Below are positions 18,298 through 26,441 of a stretch of DNA of 64,000 nt, in pieces; position 1 is the first letter of the stretch; the number at the start of each line of letters is the position of its first letter. The notes under the pieces are model-generated. The model ran no database searches and had not been told where the DNA came from. It saw nothing but the letters and a program-made list of their open reading frames with translations. This DNA is from JAEUMY01 sp031394355 (GTDB lineage: Bacteria; Pseudomonadota; Gammaproteobacteria; Burkholderiales; Usitatibacteraceae). The position numbers and the translations under genes were made by a program. The DNA is taken from NCBI GenBank assembly GCA_031394355.1, contig JANNSU010000051.1:24346-88345 (forward strand), in the 5' to 3' direction.

Positions 18298-18323
18298 GGG
18301 TTGGCGCCTGCATGCGCCAACCC
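18298..18323. repeat. Perfect 10-bp inverted repeat (hairpin)
   Basis: GGGTTGGCGC and its complement separated by 6 nt, directly adjoining the 29-nt tRNA-Ala duplication. It could be a terminator-like stem without a T run, or the end of a small repeat. Confidence 0.6.
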
Positions 18324-18373
18324 GTTCGCCAGGCGGCGAAGCGTGCGCAGGTACGCTCTGCCGTCCGGGCTTA

Positions 18374-18432
18374 CCCTGTCGGTCGAGTGTTCGATCCGGA
18401 TGTTCCACCAAACAAGAAGGGCCGCCGAAAAC
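18374..18432 (+). repeat. 59-bp direct repeat, right copy
   Basis: Second copy of the repeat at 4968-5026. Here it faces the terminator of tRNA-Ala head to head: its AACAAGAAGGGCCGCC is the distal arm of that terminator stem. Confidence 0.75.
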
Positions 18433-18449
18433 CTTGGCGACCCTTCTTG
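18404..18449 (-). terminator. Rho-independent terminator of tRNA-Ala
   Basis: On the minus strand just after the CCA end, AAGAAGGGTCGCC pairs with GGCGGCCCTTCTT across a short A/T/G loop, followed by GTTT. One G-U pair; otherwise the 13-bp stem is complete. Half of it is shared with the 59-bp direct repeat. Confidence 0.75.
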
Positions 18450-18451
18450 TT

Positions 18452-18527
<76 letters not shown>

Positions 18528-18625
18528 GTGTTCGATGGCCGATTCTACCCGCCGGACAAACTGTGGCGCAATCCGCCAGCCCGGGATGGATACAATCCTG
18601 CTGTACCCCTTTCGGAAAGCACTTC

Positions 18626-21607
18626 ATGTCACGTCACCCCACGACTGTTCGCCCACTTGCATCACGCGGCATGGGCACGCCTGTCAGCGCGATCGTCGCT
18701 GTACTGATCGCCACGGCTGTCGCCGCTTGTGCAGACTTGCCTCTGCGGACGCCGCAGAGCGAGAAGGGTGAGAAGAGCGAGAAAGCCGAGACGACGAGCC
18801 CTGCGAAGGGCAAGGAGGCAGCGGCTGCACGCGCTGACTCTGCTGCAGCGAGCAGTACAGCCAACGGCAAGGCGCCCGCTGTCGCGGCAACCGGGCAGAT
18901 TCCACCCGTAGTGCCGCAGACGGGTGCCGTACCCGGTGCCCTGCCCTTCGGCATGCCCGGCGCCACGCCGGAACCGAGGCGCTATGACCTCGTTATCACC
19001 CGCGACGCGAAAACGTCCAAGGGCATTGTGCTGCATCACAACGTGAAAGAGCGCCACTACTTCGAGATTCCCGAGGCACTCCTGGGCAAGGATCTGTTCT
19101 GGTCAGTTGAAGTGGCGCAGGCCTCGGAGGGCAATGCGTTCAACGGCATGCCGCTCGGCCACAAGGTGGTGCGTTTCGAGCGTGTGGGCAATCGCATCCT
19201 GCTTCGCGGCGTGACGTTCGGTCGTCGCGGCAGTGCAGACCTCAAGGCGGCGACAGAGGCGGTTGGCCTGGCACCCATTCTCATGACCTTCAACATCGAA
19301 GCCGAGGGCAGCGAACGGTCCTTGCTGGCCCTGGGCAAGCCGCCGGAGAAGAGTGCCGAGACCAAGCCCGACGCTGCGAATGCAAACCCGGCCCAGGCCA
19401 AGCCGGAAGACAAATCTGGCGAGACCAAATCGGAAGACAGCAAATCCCCGGGAAAGCCGGCAGACACCGGGACCCCGGCAACAGCGGCCGACACCAAACC
19501 GCCTTCGGACAAAGCCGCTGGCGACAGCGCTGGCCTGTCTGCGAAAGATGCCACCGCCAAGGAAGCCAGCCCCAAAGTGCTGCCAGCGAAAGAAAAGTGG
19601 CCCGTTATTGAAGTCACCCGTCTGCTCACCACGACCTCGCCAGACCTGGTGGATTCGCGGGCGATGGGTCCGTCGGGTCTGATGAGCACCGACCCTTCGC
19701 GCAGTCTCGTGAATCAGGTCAAGGTGTTTCCGTACAACGTCGAGATCCGTACAACGCTCACGTTTTCCTCGGTGCCGCTGCCGCAGATGCCAGCACCGGG
19801 GCAACCCTTCGCGCCCAGCGTGCCGCGCAATCCCAGCCGCAGTGCCGTGGTGCACTACAGCCTTGCCGAGCTGCCAGCAATGCCGATGATGGGCCGCTAT
19901 GCCGACGCGCGCGTGGGCTATTTCACCGAGCGATTCCAGGAATACGGCGGTGATCGCAGCGGCGTGCGCCCGCGCGAGTTCATCACCCGCTTCCGTCTCG
20001 ACAAGAAAGATCCGACCGCGGCCGTATCCGAGCCAATCCTGCCCATCGTGTTCCACATCGCACCCGAAGTGCCGGAGAAATGGCGCAAGTACATGAAGCA
20101 GGGCGTGGAGGACTGGCAGCCCGCATTCGAGAAGGCAGGTTTCAAGAACGCGATCATTGCAGTCGATGCGCCATCCAAAACGGCCCAGCCCGACTGGGAC
20201 CCGGAGGACGCACGTTTCTCCGTCATCCGCTGGGTCGCCATGCCAGTGGCCAACGCGATGGGTCCGTCGGTGCATGACCCGCGCTCGGGCGAGGTGATCT
20301 CCGCGCACATCGTCTTCTGGCACGACATCCTGCGGCTCATGGAACAGTGGTACTACATCCAGGCCGGCACGGCGGACAAGCGCGTGAATGCGCTGCCGCT
20401 GTCCGATGAAGTACTGGGCGAGGCGCTCCGCTCGGTGACGGCGCACGAGGTGGGCCACACACTGGGGCTTCGCCACAACAACCGTGCCTCCACCGCGTAT
20501 TCCGTGAAGCAGTTGCGCGACCCGGCCTTCACCAGCCGCGAGGGCACAGGTGCCTCCATCATGTCCTATGGCCGCTTCAATTCGGTGGCTCAGCCGGGCG
20601 ATGGGGTGACGAGCTTTGTGCCGCGCCTCGGGCCCTACGATTTCTTCGCCATCGACTGGGGCTATCGTCCGCTCGGCAAGTCCATGCCGGAGGCGGAAGA
20701 GCCCTTGCTCGACAAGATGGCTGCACGCCAGATCGAAAATCCGCAGCTCGGATTCGGCGGCGAGGACTGGCCGTCCCTGTGGGACCCGGACGTCCAGTCC
20801 GAAAACATCGGCCGCGAGCGCGTGCTGGCCACCAAGCTTTCGCTGGCATCGCTGCAACGCGCAGCCGAGCGACTGGTGCCTGCGACGACGAAACTGGGCG
20901 AGGGTTATGACGATCTGCGGACGACCTATTTTTCGATCATCAATCAGCGCGCCAACTACCTCTATTCCACGATCAAGCTCATCGGCGGCGTGCGCGAAAC
21001 CCGTTACCTGGGTGGCCGCGGCGGGGATAGCTTCGTGCGCACGACCTTGAAGGAGCAGCAGGCCGCGCTCGATCTCTTGCTATCGGAGGGGCTCACCACG
21101 CCGCGCTGGCTCTTGGACCCGCGCCTCTTGAATCGCATTGAGCCCGCGTTTCTCAGCGCGCCGCTCTTGCGCTCGCAGGAGAATCTGCTGCGCGAGATGC
21201 TTTCGCCACTGCGATTCAGGCTGCTGGAGGACGCGGAGCTGGTCAATCCCGGTCAGGGTCTCACTGCCGCACGCTATCTCGCGACGGTGCAGCAGGGCGT
21301 GTTCAGCGAGCTCCGCCAGGCCAAGCCGCGCATCGACGTGACACGGCGCGAGCTGCAGCGCAGCTTTCTCAACCAGCTGAAGAATTATTCCGGCGAGGTG
21401 CAACGCGTGAACAACTTTGCCGACTTGCTGGCCAGCCTGCTGTCGTCGGCAACCGTGGATTTGCGTCCGGCGGCCATCAACGGCCTCAAGGTGTTGCAGC
21501 AGCAGGCGCTGGCCGCAGTACCGAATGCAGCGGATGAGTCATCGCGTTTGCATTTGCAGCAGCTCGCGCGTGAGGCGGAGCAGATTTTGAAAATTCGCGG
21601 CAGTTAG
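18626..21607 (+). CDS. Zinc-dependent metalloprotease lipoprotein (DUF5117/DUF4953 type)
   Basis: 993 aa from the ATG at 18626 (GGAAAG ribosome site); an internal ATG opens the signal segment VSAIVAVLIATAVAAC, whose Cys fits a lipobox. A low-complexity Lys/Asp/Pro/Ala linker (about residues 235-330, with repeats of KPED/KSED type) is inserted before the conserved region. The catalytic zinc site is clear: TAHEVGHTLGLRHNN near residue 620, an HExxHxxGxxH metzincin-like motif. The C-terminal region (TYFSIINQRANYLYSTIKLIGG) is typical of this family. Probably acts in the periplasm or outer membrane; the substrate is unknown. Monocistronic. Confidence 0.85.
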   Translation: MSRHPTTVRPLASRGMGTPVSAIVAVLIATAVAACADLPLRTPQSEKGEKSEKAETTSPAKGKEAAAARADSAAASSTANGKAPAVAATGQIPPVVPQTGAVPGALPFGMPGATPEPRRYDLVITRDAKTSKGIVLHHNVKERHYFEIPEALLGKDLFWSVEVAQASEGNAFNGMPLGHKVVRFERVGNRILLRGVTFGRRGSADLKAATEAVGLAPILMTFNIEAEGSERSLLALGKPPEKSAETKPDAANANPAQAKPEDKSGETKSEDSKSPGKPADTGTPATAADTKPPSDKAAGDSAGLSAKDATAKEASPKVLPAKEKWPVIEVTRLLTTTSPDLVDSRAMGPSGLMSTDPSRSLVNQVKVFPYNVEIRTTLTFSSVPLPQMPAPGQPFAPSVPRNPSRSAVVHYSLAELPAMPMMGRYADARVGYFTERFQEYGGDRSGVRPREFITRFRLDKKDPTAAVSEPILPIVFHIAPEVPEKWRKYMKQGVEDWQPAFEKAGFKNAIIAVDAPSKTAQPDWDPEDARFSVIRWVAMPVANAMGPSVHDPRSGEVISAHIVFWHDILRLMEQWYYIQAGTADKRVNALPLSDEVLGEALRSVTAHEVGHTLGLRHNNRASTAYSVKQLRDPAFTSREGTGASIMSYGRFNSVAQPGDGVTSFVPRLGPYDFFAIDWGYRPLGKSMPEAEEPLLDKMAARQIENPQLGFGGEDWPSLWDPDVQSENIGRERVLATKLSLASLQRAAERLVPATTKLGEGYDDLRTTYFSIINQRANYLYSTIKLIGGVRETRYLGGRGGDSFVRTTLKEQQAALDLLLSEGLTTPRWLLDPRLLNRIEPAFLSAPLLRSQENLLREMLSPLRFRLLEDAELVNPGQGLTAARYLATVQQGVFSELRQAKPRIDVTRRELQRSFLNQLKNYSGEVQRVNNFADLLASLLSSATVDLRPAAINGLKVLQQQALAAVPNAADESSRLHLQQLAREAEQILKIRGS

Positions 21608-21656
21608 GCTTTGGGTGGGAACTGTCTGCGAATATTCGCAGCCGTGGCGCGAAGGA

Positions 21657-21757
21657 CTTCCCCCTTTGGATAAAGGGGGACCGAGGGGGATTTCGATCAG
21701 CCATGGAGCCTAAGGCAAATCCCCCCAACCCCCCTTTGTCAAAGGGGGGCTTCCGGC
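21657..21757. repeat. Dispersed palindromic repeat (CCCCCTTTG/CAAAGGGGG type)
   Basis: Two hairpins: CCCCCTTTGGATAAAGGGGG and, about 60 nt on, CCCCCCTTTGTCAAAGGGGGG, with AAATCCCCC flanks inverted relative to each other. A partial copy of the same family is at 35126-35159. Flanked on both sides by GCGAATATTCGC (21628 and 21763). May also act as a terminator between convergent genes. Confidence 0.7.
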
Positions 21758-21809
21758 GAGACGCGAATATTCGCAGCCGCGTAGCCCGGATCAGCCAGCA
21801 ATCCTCCGG

Positions 21810-23090
21810 TCAGTCGGCGAGACGGTGGCGCATCTTGCGCAGGCCCAACACCAGCGCCACCAGGATGATCGGTACCGACAAGCCGATGGCAAGATCCGGA
21901 TCGACTGGCACACCCAACGTCTTCAGCGACTTGGCCAGGTAGCCGACCAGCCCTGCAGCGTAGTAGGCAATGGCGACGACGGAGAGTCCCTCGACAGTCT
22001 GCTGCAGCCGCAGTTGAAGCTTGGCGCGACGGTTCATCTGCGTGAGCAGCTCCTGATTCTGCTGCGCGAGACCGATATCCACGCGTGTGCGCAGAAACTG
22101 GCTCGATCGCGCGATGCGGGCCGAGAGCTCTTCCTGCCGACGCGCGATGGCGCTGCAGGTCGCCATGGCGGGCGCCAGCCGCCGCTCCATGAATTCCTCC
22201 ATCGTCTGCAGCCCGGTGATGCGCTGCTCGCGCAGCTCCAGTACGCGGCGCTTCACCAGATCGTAGTAGGCCTGCGAGGCACCAAAGCGGAAGGCACTGG
22301 TGGATAAAGATTGCTCGACCAGTGCCGCAAGCCGCGTGAGGTCATCCAGCAACACTGTGTCCTGCGACGGATCTGCGCGCGACATGCGCTGCGTGAGCTG
22401 GGCCAGCTCCTCCTCGGATTTGTTGAGAAAGGCGCCGACCTGGCGCGCAATGGGAAACCCCAGCAGCGCCATCACACGGTAGGTTTCGATCTCCAGCAGT
22501 CGCTGCACCACGCGCCCCGCCTGGCGGCTGGTGAGCGACTTGTCCAGCAACAGGAAGCGCAGGAAGCCGTCGCCGTCGATGCGGAAGTCGGTGAACACCC
22601 ACGCAGCACCTTCACTGATCTCCGCGCCGATCGGTGCCCCTGCGAATATTCGCTGCTCCGAGACGACCCGCGGCTCGTTGTATTCCGGTGCGCGCAACAT
22701 GACATGCGCTGCAGCCATGATCTTGCCCGGGAGTGCGCCCACCCAATCTGCGGGGACGGCATCCAGCGCGGTCGCATCGGGACGATCCGCAGCCGTTGCC
22801 ACCCGAAAGAACGTATAGCTGGAGAACTCGGTGTGGCGCTCCCATTTGAACCGGAAGCTGCCCGCATCAACGATGAGATGGCCGGTATCCACCGATGGCA
22901 GCGCAATATTGAGCAGCTTGCCAAGATCCGCCAATGCCTTGGCCTCGGCGTCGCGCTGGCTGTCGTCCATCAGCAAGGCGATGTACGAGACGTGCTCCGG
23001 CGTGGTCAGTGACGCAGGCGGGCGGGCGTGAACCTCGTTCGCCAGCGCGAGACGAAGGGGATGATTGTCAGGCAGTGCGGTAGGAGCCAT
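21810..23090 (-). CDS. DUF3422 family membrane-associated protein
   Basis: 426 aa from the ATG at 23090 (APTALPDNHPLRLALANEVH); the longer frame to 23252 lacks family sequence. The N-terminal NEVHARPPASLTTPEHVSYI is the family signature. The middle is helical and the C-terminal 90 residues hold a coiled segment (QNQELLTQMNRRAKLQLRL) and two membrane helices (VVAIAYYAAGLVGYLAK and IGLSVPIILVALVLGL). Function is not established for the family. A GCGAATATTCGC palindrome is read here as RIFA (22642-22653). Convergent with the metalloprotease gene. Confidence 0.9.
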   Translation of the reverse strand: MAPTALPDNHPLRLALANEVHARPPASLTTPEHVSYIALLMDDSQRDAEAKALADLGKLLNIALPSVDTGHLIVDAGSFRFKWERHTEFSSYTFFRVATAADRPDATALDAVPADWVGALPGKIMAAAHVMLRAPEYNEPRVVSEQRIFAGAPIGAEISEGAAWVFTDFRIDGDGFLRFLLLDKSLTSRQAGRVVQRLLEIETYRVMALLGFPIARQVGAFLNKSEEELAQLTQRMSRADPSQDTVLLDDLTRLAALVEQSLSTSAFRFGASQAYYDLVKRRVLELREQRITGLQTMEEFMERRLAPAMATCSAIARRQEELSARIARSSQFLRTRVDIGLAQQNQELLTQMNRRAKLQLRLQQTVEGLSVVAIAYYAAGLVGYLAKSLKTLGVPVDPDLAIGLSVPIILVALVLGLRKMRHRLAD

Positions 23091-23276
23091 GCGCCAATTT
23101 ACTCCACCCCGGGTTCCTTGATGGCGCGCACCCGACGATGGCACCAGCGCCCGCAAATGCAGAACATCATGAATGCGACCCTGTCTTGACAGCCCGAATG
23201 GAGTACCGCAGGGCCTCAACAAATATTGATTATGCGCTGCACAAACTGTCAAGTGATTGAGGTCAACAAGATCGCG

Positions 23277-24074
23277 TCAGGCAGACTTTCGATTCGCCCA
23301 AACCAGCATCGCAATCCCCGCAACGATCATCGGCAGCGACAGCCATTGCCCCATCGACAGATTCAACGCCAGCAAGCCGAGGAATGAATCCGGCTCACGG
23401 CCAAACTCCGCGATGAAGCGGAACGCGCCATAGCCGATCAGGAACACCGCAGACACCGCACCCACAGGACGCGGCTTCTTCGAGAACCACCAGAGGATGA
23501 AGAACAGCGCCAGCCCTTCGAGGAAGAACTGGTAGAGCTGCGAAGGATGACGCAGCGTTGGCAGGCGATCCACCTGCGGGAACCACATCGCCCAGGGAAT
23601 CGTGTTCGCCTCGACAATCCGCCCCGGCAGTTCGCCGTTGATGAAATTGCCCATGCGCCCCGCCGCCAATCCCGTCGGCACCAGCGGCGCAATGAAGTCG
23701 GTGATCTTCAGCCACGGCATCTTGTATTTGCGCGCAATGAGAATCATCGCCACAAGCACGCCGAGAAATCCGCCATGGAAGGACATGCCGCCCTGCCACA
23801 CGTAAAGGATTTCCAACGGATTCGCGAGGTAGTAGCCCGGCTTGTAGAAAATGATGTACCCGATGCGCCCGCCAAGGATCACGCCCAGCACGCCGTAGAA
23901 CAGCAGATCGTCCAGCATCTGCATCGTGAACCCGCGCTCCGGAAACGCCTTGATGCGCGACCGCCCCAACCACCAGAACAGCGCGAAGGCGACCACATAC
24001 ATCAGCCCGTACCAGCGGATGGCGATAGGGCCGAGTGAGAGCGCGATGGGGTCGAATTGGGGGTGGGTGAGCAT
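23277..24074 (-). CDS. lgt: Prolipoprotein diacylglyceryl transferase
   Basis: 265 aa, inner-membrane enzyme that transfers diacylglycerol from phosphatidylglycerol to the lipobox Cys of prolipoproteins. Seven or so membrane helices. Family signatures are present: WYGLMYVVAF near residue 21, GGMSFHGGFLG near 94, AAGRMGNFINGELPGR near 138 with the essential Arg, and HPSQLYQFFLEG near 178. Length is normal. It stands alone, with dispersed repeats upstream. Several lipoproteins in this window would be its substrates. Confidence 0.97.
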   Translation of the reverse strand: MLTHPQFDPIALSLGPIAIRWYGLMYVVAFALFWWLGRSRIKAFPERGFTMQMLDDLLFYGVLGVILGGRIGYIIFYKPGYYLANPLEILYVWQGGMSFHGGFLGVLVAMILIARKYKMPWLKITDFIAPLVPTGLAAGRMGNFINGELPGRIVEANTIPWAMWFPQVDRLPTLRHPSQLYQFFLEGLALFFILWWFSKKPRPVGAVSAVFLIGYGAFRFIAEFGREPDSFLGLLALNLSMGQWLSLPMIVAGIAMLVWANRKSA

Positions 24075-24077
24075 TTC

Positions 24078-24180
24078 GGGTGATGGGCGATGGGTGATGG
24101 GTGATGAGCAATCGGGCGTGCGGGCGGATTGTACGCGGACCTCTCAAGTTGCCGTCACCCCGGCGCAGGCCGGGGTCCAG
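24078..24180. repeat. GATGGGTG short tandem repeat and GTCACCCCGG palindrome
   Basis: 24078-24108 is a run of GATGGGYGATGGGTGATGGG units like that at 35048-35084. 24154-24180 is a palindrome of the GTCACCCCGGC...GCCGGGGTCC type, one of several (25261-25290, 26377-26405, 59280-59376). Both are common dispersed intergenic repeats in proteobacteria. No gene lies in 24075-24227. Confidence 0.6.
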
Positions 24181-24227
24181 TGGAGTCTGCATCAATCCAG
24201 TGAAACATCACGAATATTCGCAACCCC

Positions 24228-25196
24228 TCACTCCGCCTTGATATTCGCCTTCTTCACCACATCACCCCAGCGCTTGGCTTCCACCTTGATGAACTCGGTG
24301 AACTCTTTGGGCGAGCTGGTGATGATCTCTGCGGTCTCGGCTTGCAGGCGCTCACCGACGGCTGGTGTTTTGCCCGCTGCGACGGCGGCCTGGTAAAGCT
24401 TGTCGACGATGTCCTTCGGCGTGCCGGCAGGCACCATGAGGCCGTACCACTGAGACGTCTCAAACCCGGGGAAGCCGGACTCGGCAACGGTGGGCACATC
24501 AGGCAACACGGGTGTGCGCTTCAACGAGCCGACAGCCAGGGGACGGAACTTGCCGTTCTTCACATGCTGCAGCAGCGGTGGCGCGCCGGTGAACGTGGAT
24601 TCCAGCCGTCCGCCCATGAGATCGGTGAGCATCGGGCCGGTGCCTTTGTAGGGCACGTGTTGCGTGTCGATGCCCGCGACCATGTTGAGATATTCCATCG
24701 CCAGATGGCCCGAGCTGCCGTTGCCGGCGGAGCCATAGTTCACCGCACCCGGCTTGGCCTTGGCCATCGCGATGTATTCCTTAAGCGTTTTGGCCGACAC
24801 CTTCTCCGCGTTCACCACGACGAGGTTCGGCACCTTCACCAGCATGGTGACGGGAATGAAATCCTTCTCTGCGTCATACGGCAGCTTGGCAAACATGGCC
24901 GGGTTCACGGCCAGCGTGCCGACGTGGCCCAGGATCAATGTGTGGCCGTCCGCAGGGGCCGCCTTCACGTCCTGCATGGCGATGTTGCCCGCTGCGCCGC
25001 CCTTGTTCTCCACATAAACGTTGACGCCGAGGATCTTGCTCATCTCCTGCGCGAAGGCGCGCGAGATGATTTCCGAGCTGCCGCCGGGTGCGAAGGGCAC
25101 GACGAGGCGGATGGGTTTATTGGCTTGGGGGTATTGGGCGTGGGCTACAGCAGCGGCAAATGAAACGGCGACAACAAGCGTTGCGAATATTCGCAT
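24228..25196 (-). CDS. Bug-type (tripartite tricarboxylate transporter) substrate-binding protein
   Basis: 322 aa from the ATG at 25196; the open frame to 25322 passes through a dispersed repeat. Signal peptide RIFATLVVAVSFAAAVAHA, then YPQANKPIRLVVPFAPGGSSEIISR, the hallmark of Bug periplasmic binding proteins, and later GHVGTLAVNPAMFAKLPYD and VPYKGTGPMLTDLMGG. Binds a small carboxylate in the periplasm; ligand unknown. No TctA/TctB membrane genes are adjacent, which is usual for orphan Bug receptors in betaproteobacteria. The GCGAATATTCGC palindrome overlaps the start codon and encodes the first residues (MRIFA). Confidence 0.92.
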   Translation of the reverse strand: MRIFATLVVAVSFAAAVAHAQYPQANKPIRLVVPFAPGGSSEIISRAFAQEMSKILGVNVYVENKGGAAGNIAMQDVKAAPADGHTLILGHVGTLAVNPAMFAKLPYDAEKDFIPVTMLVKVPNLVVVNAEKVSAKTLKEYIAMAKAKPGAVNYGSAGNGSSGHLAMEYLNMVAGIDTQHVPYKGTGPMLTDLMGGRLESTFTGAPPLLQHVKNGKFRPLAVGSLKRTPVLPDVPTVAESGFPGFETSQWYGLMVPAGTPKDIVDKLYQAAVAAGKTPAVGERLQAETAEIITSSPKEFTEFIKVEAKRWGDVVKKANIKAE

Positions 25197-25260
25197 GGGG
25201 TTCCTCCTGAGCATTGATCTTGTTTGGTGAATGCACATCATCGTGGAGTCTACCCCCGCT

Positions 25261-25290
25261 CGTCGTCCCGGCGAAAGCCGGGACCCCGTG
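25261..25290. repeat. GTCGTCCCGGCGAAAGCCGGGACC-type palindrome
   Basis: Short inverted repeat (CCCGGC-GAAA-GCCGGG) between the Bug gene and the convergent-reading neighbour. Same family as 26377-26405 (TGGGTCCCGGC...GCCGGGACGAC). Confidence 0.6.
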
Positions 25291-25306
25291 TCGTGACCTC
25301 GGAAGA

Positions 25307-26278
25307 TCAGTGATATCCCCAAAGAAACTCAACCTTTTTGGTCATTCCCGAGTGCAGCAAGACATAGCCATCACGGTTGTAGCCTGAGTAGAAAAGCACG
25401 ACTTCAGTCTTACCATCCGCATCAAAGTCGCCAAATTCCAACACACTCAGGTCCGCCGACAGCCAGCCAGTGTTGGGTAGAACCCTGTGAACTACATGGG
25501 AGCGGTCAGGATTGGATACAACAACAAAGTCTCCAACATCATCAAGGAACTCCTGCGACTCATGAACCTTCGGGCGACATGCCTTCCTGCCCGACGTGCT
25601 CAACCCAACGATCAGAAGCTCGGTTCCGCGCACATTTTTGAACGACTTCTTCACCTTCAGCAATGCGGCAGGGATTGCTGCGCTCCTTGATTCTTGTTCC
25701 GGAAAGTACGCTTTGCAAGTCGAGGTTTCCTGGAGGATGCGGGCGAGAGCGGTCAACGCAAGTCTGGATGCCGAAGCAGATGGTTTGCTGATTCGCCAGC
25801 GTTCTGGGTCACTCACATTGCGTTCACTATTTGTCATGGTCTTGGGAGTGGCGGCAGGCAGCCCTGGCCATCCTCCGAACTCCGGCAATCGTCCCTTAGA
25901 GGTCTCGGCATTTAGCCCAGCTGGAATTTCGAGCCATCCGATGTCATGGCAACAGAACTCTCTCTTCTTGAGACCAGACGTCATGAAAGGCCTTCTCTTG
26001 TCGTCCCTGAATTCCGAGTAAAGGGTTTCAAAGAGCGCGATGCCGTTTGCGTCACACTCCTCCGAATCAGAGCCACCAGGACAGACAGAGAGCCATTGAC
26101 CGTTTCCTTTCATAAACACGGCTCTGAGCCTCGTACTGTAGACATCCACCGTCTCGCCTGATTCGGTGACTTGGCGCCTGCCAACGTCCTCCAGCATGGC
26201 AACTGCCGTCTGCCTTGCACTTGCCGACAATGCTGCAAGTCCACAAGCCAATGCGAATATTCGCAGCGTCCCGATCAT
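25307..26278 (-). CDS. Exported hypothetical protein with C-terminal VCBS/FG-GAP-like repeat
   Basis: 323 aa. N-terminal signal peptide (TLRIFALACGLAALSASARQ) that includes a GCGAATATTCGC palindrome read as RIFA. The mature part is Cys-containing (SVCPGGSDSEECDANG, KKREFCCHDIGWLEIPAG). Near the C-terminus FGDFDADGKTEVVLFYSGYN matches the D-x-D-x-DG calcium-binding loop of FG-GAP/VCBS repeats, so a small beta-propeller-type or metal-binding end is likely. Function unknown. It is divergent from ilvD. Confidence 0.7.
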   Translation of the reverse strand: MIGTLRIFALACGLAALSASARQTAVAMLEDVGRRQVTESGETVDVYSTRLRAVFMKGNGQWLSVCPGGSDSEECDANGIALFETLYSEFRDDKRRPFMTSGLKKREFCCHDIGWLEIPAGLNAETSKGRLPEFGGWPGLPAATPKTMTNSERNVSDPERWRISKPSASASRLALTALARILQETSTCKAYFPEQESRSAAIPAALLKVKKSFKNVRGTELLIVGLSTSGRKACRPKVHESQEFLDDVGDFVVVSNPDRSHVVHRVLPNTGWLSADLSVLEFGDFDADGKTEVVLFYSGYNRDGYVLLHSGMTKKVEFLWGYH

Positions 26279-26441
26279 TTCTCAGCTCCCACTGAAGTAG
26301 AATTCCCGGCAAATCTACGCTTCAGCGCAGACTCCGTCGGGACACAATTCTGTCTGGATTCTGGCAACACCAACGCCACTGGGTCCCGGCCTGCGCCGGG
26401 ACGACAGCCCCCCAATCAGCTCTGCGCAAAGAAACAAGACC

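Larger units (their letters stand above)
4968..18432. mobile_element. Putative tRNA-Ala-associated RHS genomic island
   Basis: The stretch is bounded by a 59-bp direct repeat (4968-5026 and 18374-18432, one visible mismatch, GAGCG versus GAGTG). The repeat reads like a tRNA 3' end (TTCGATCC...CCACCA) followed by one arm of the terminator found after the intact tRNA-Ala at 18452-18527. Inside are only the RHS operon, its cassettes and transposable elements. No integrase gene is visible, so the element may be decayed or the repeat may be a dispersed sequence. The island contains none of the GCGAATATTCGC palindromes that are common from 21.6 kb on. Confidence 0.4.

Noticed and set aside
18374..18406. 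A second tRNA ending in CCACCA
   Set aside because: Only a 3'-end-like stretch is present; stems do not pair and no 5' half exists.
19103..20857. 584-aa minus-strand frame
   Set aside because: Shadow of the metalloprotease gene, whose HExxH motif and linker fix the coding strand.
24078..24108. Possible CRISPR or VNTR in the GATGGGTG run
   Set aside because: Units are 7 bp with no spacers; it is a simple tandem repeat that recurs at 35048.
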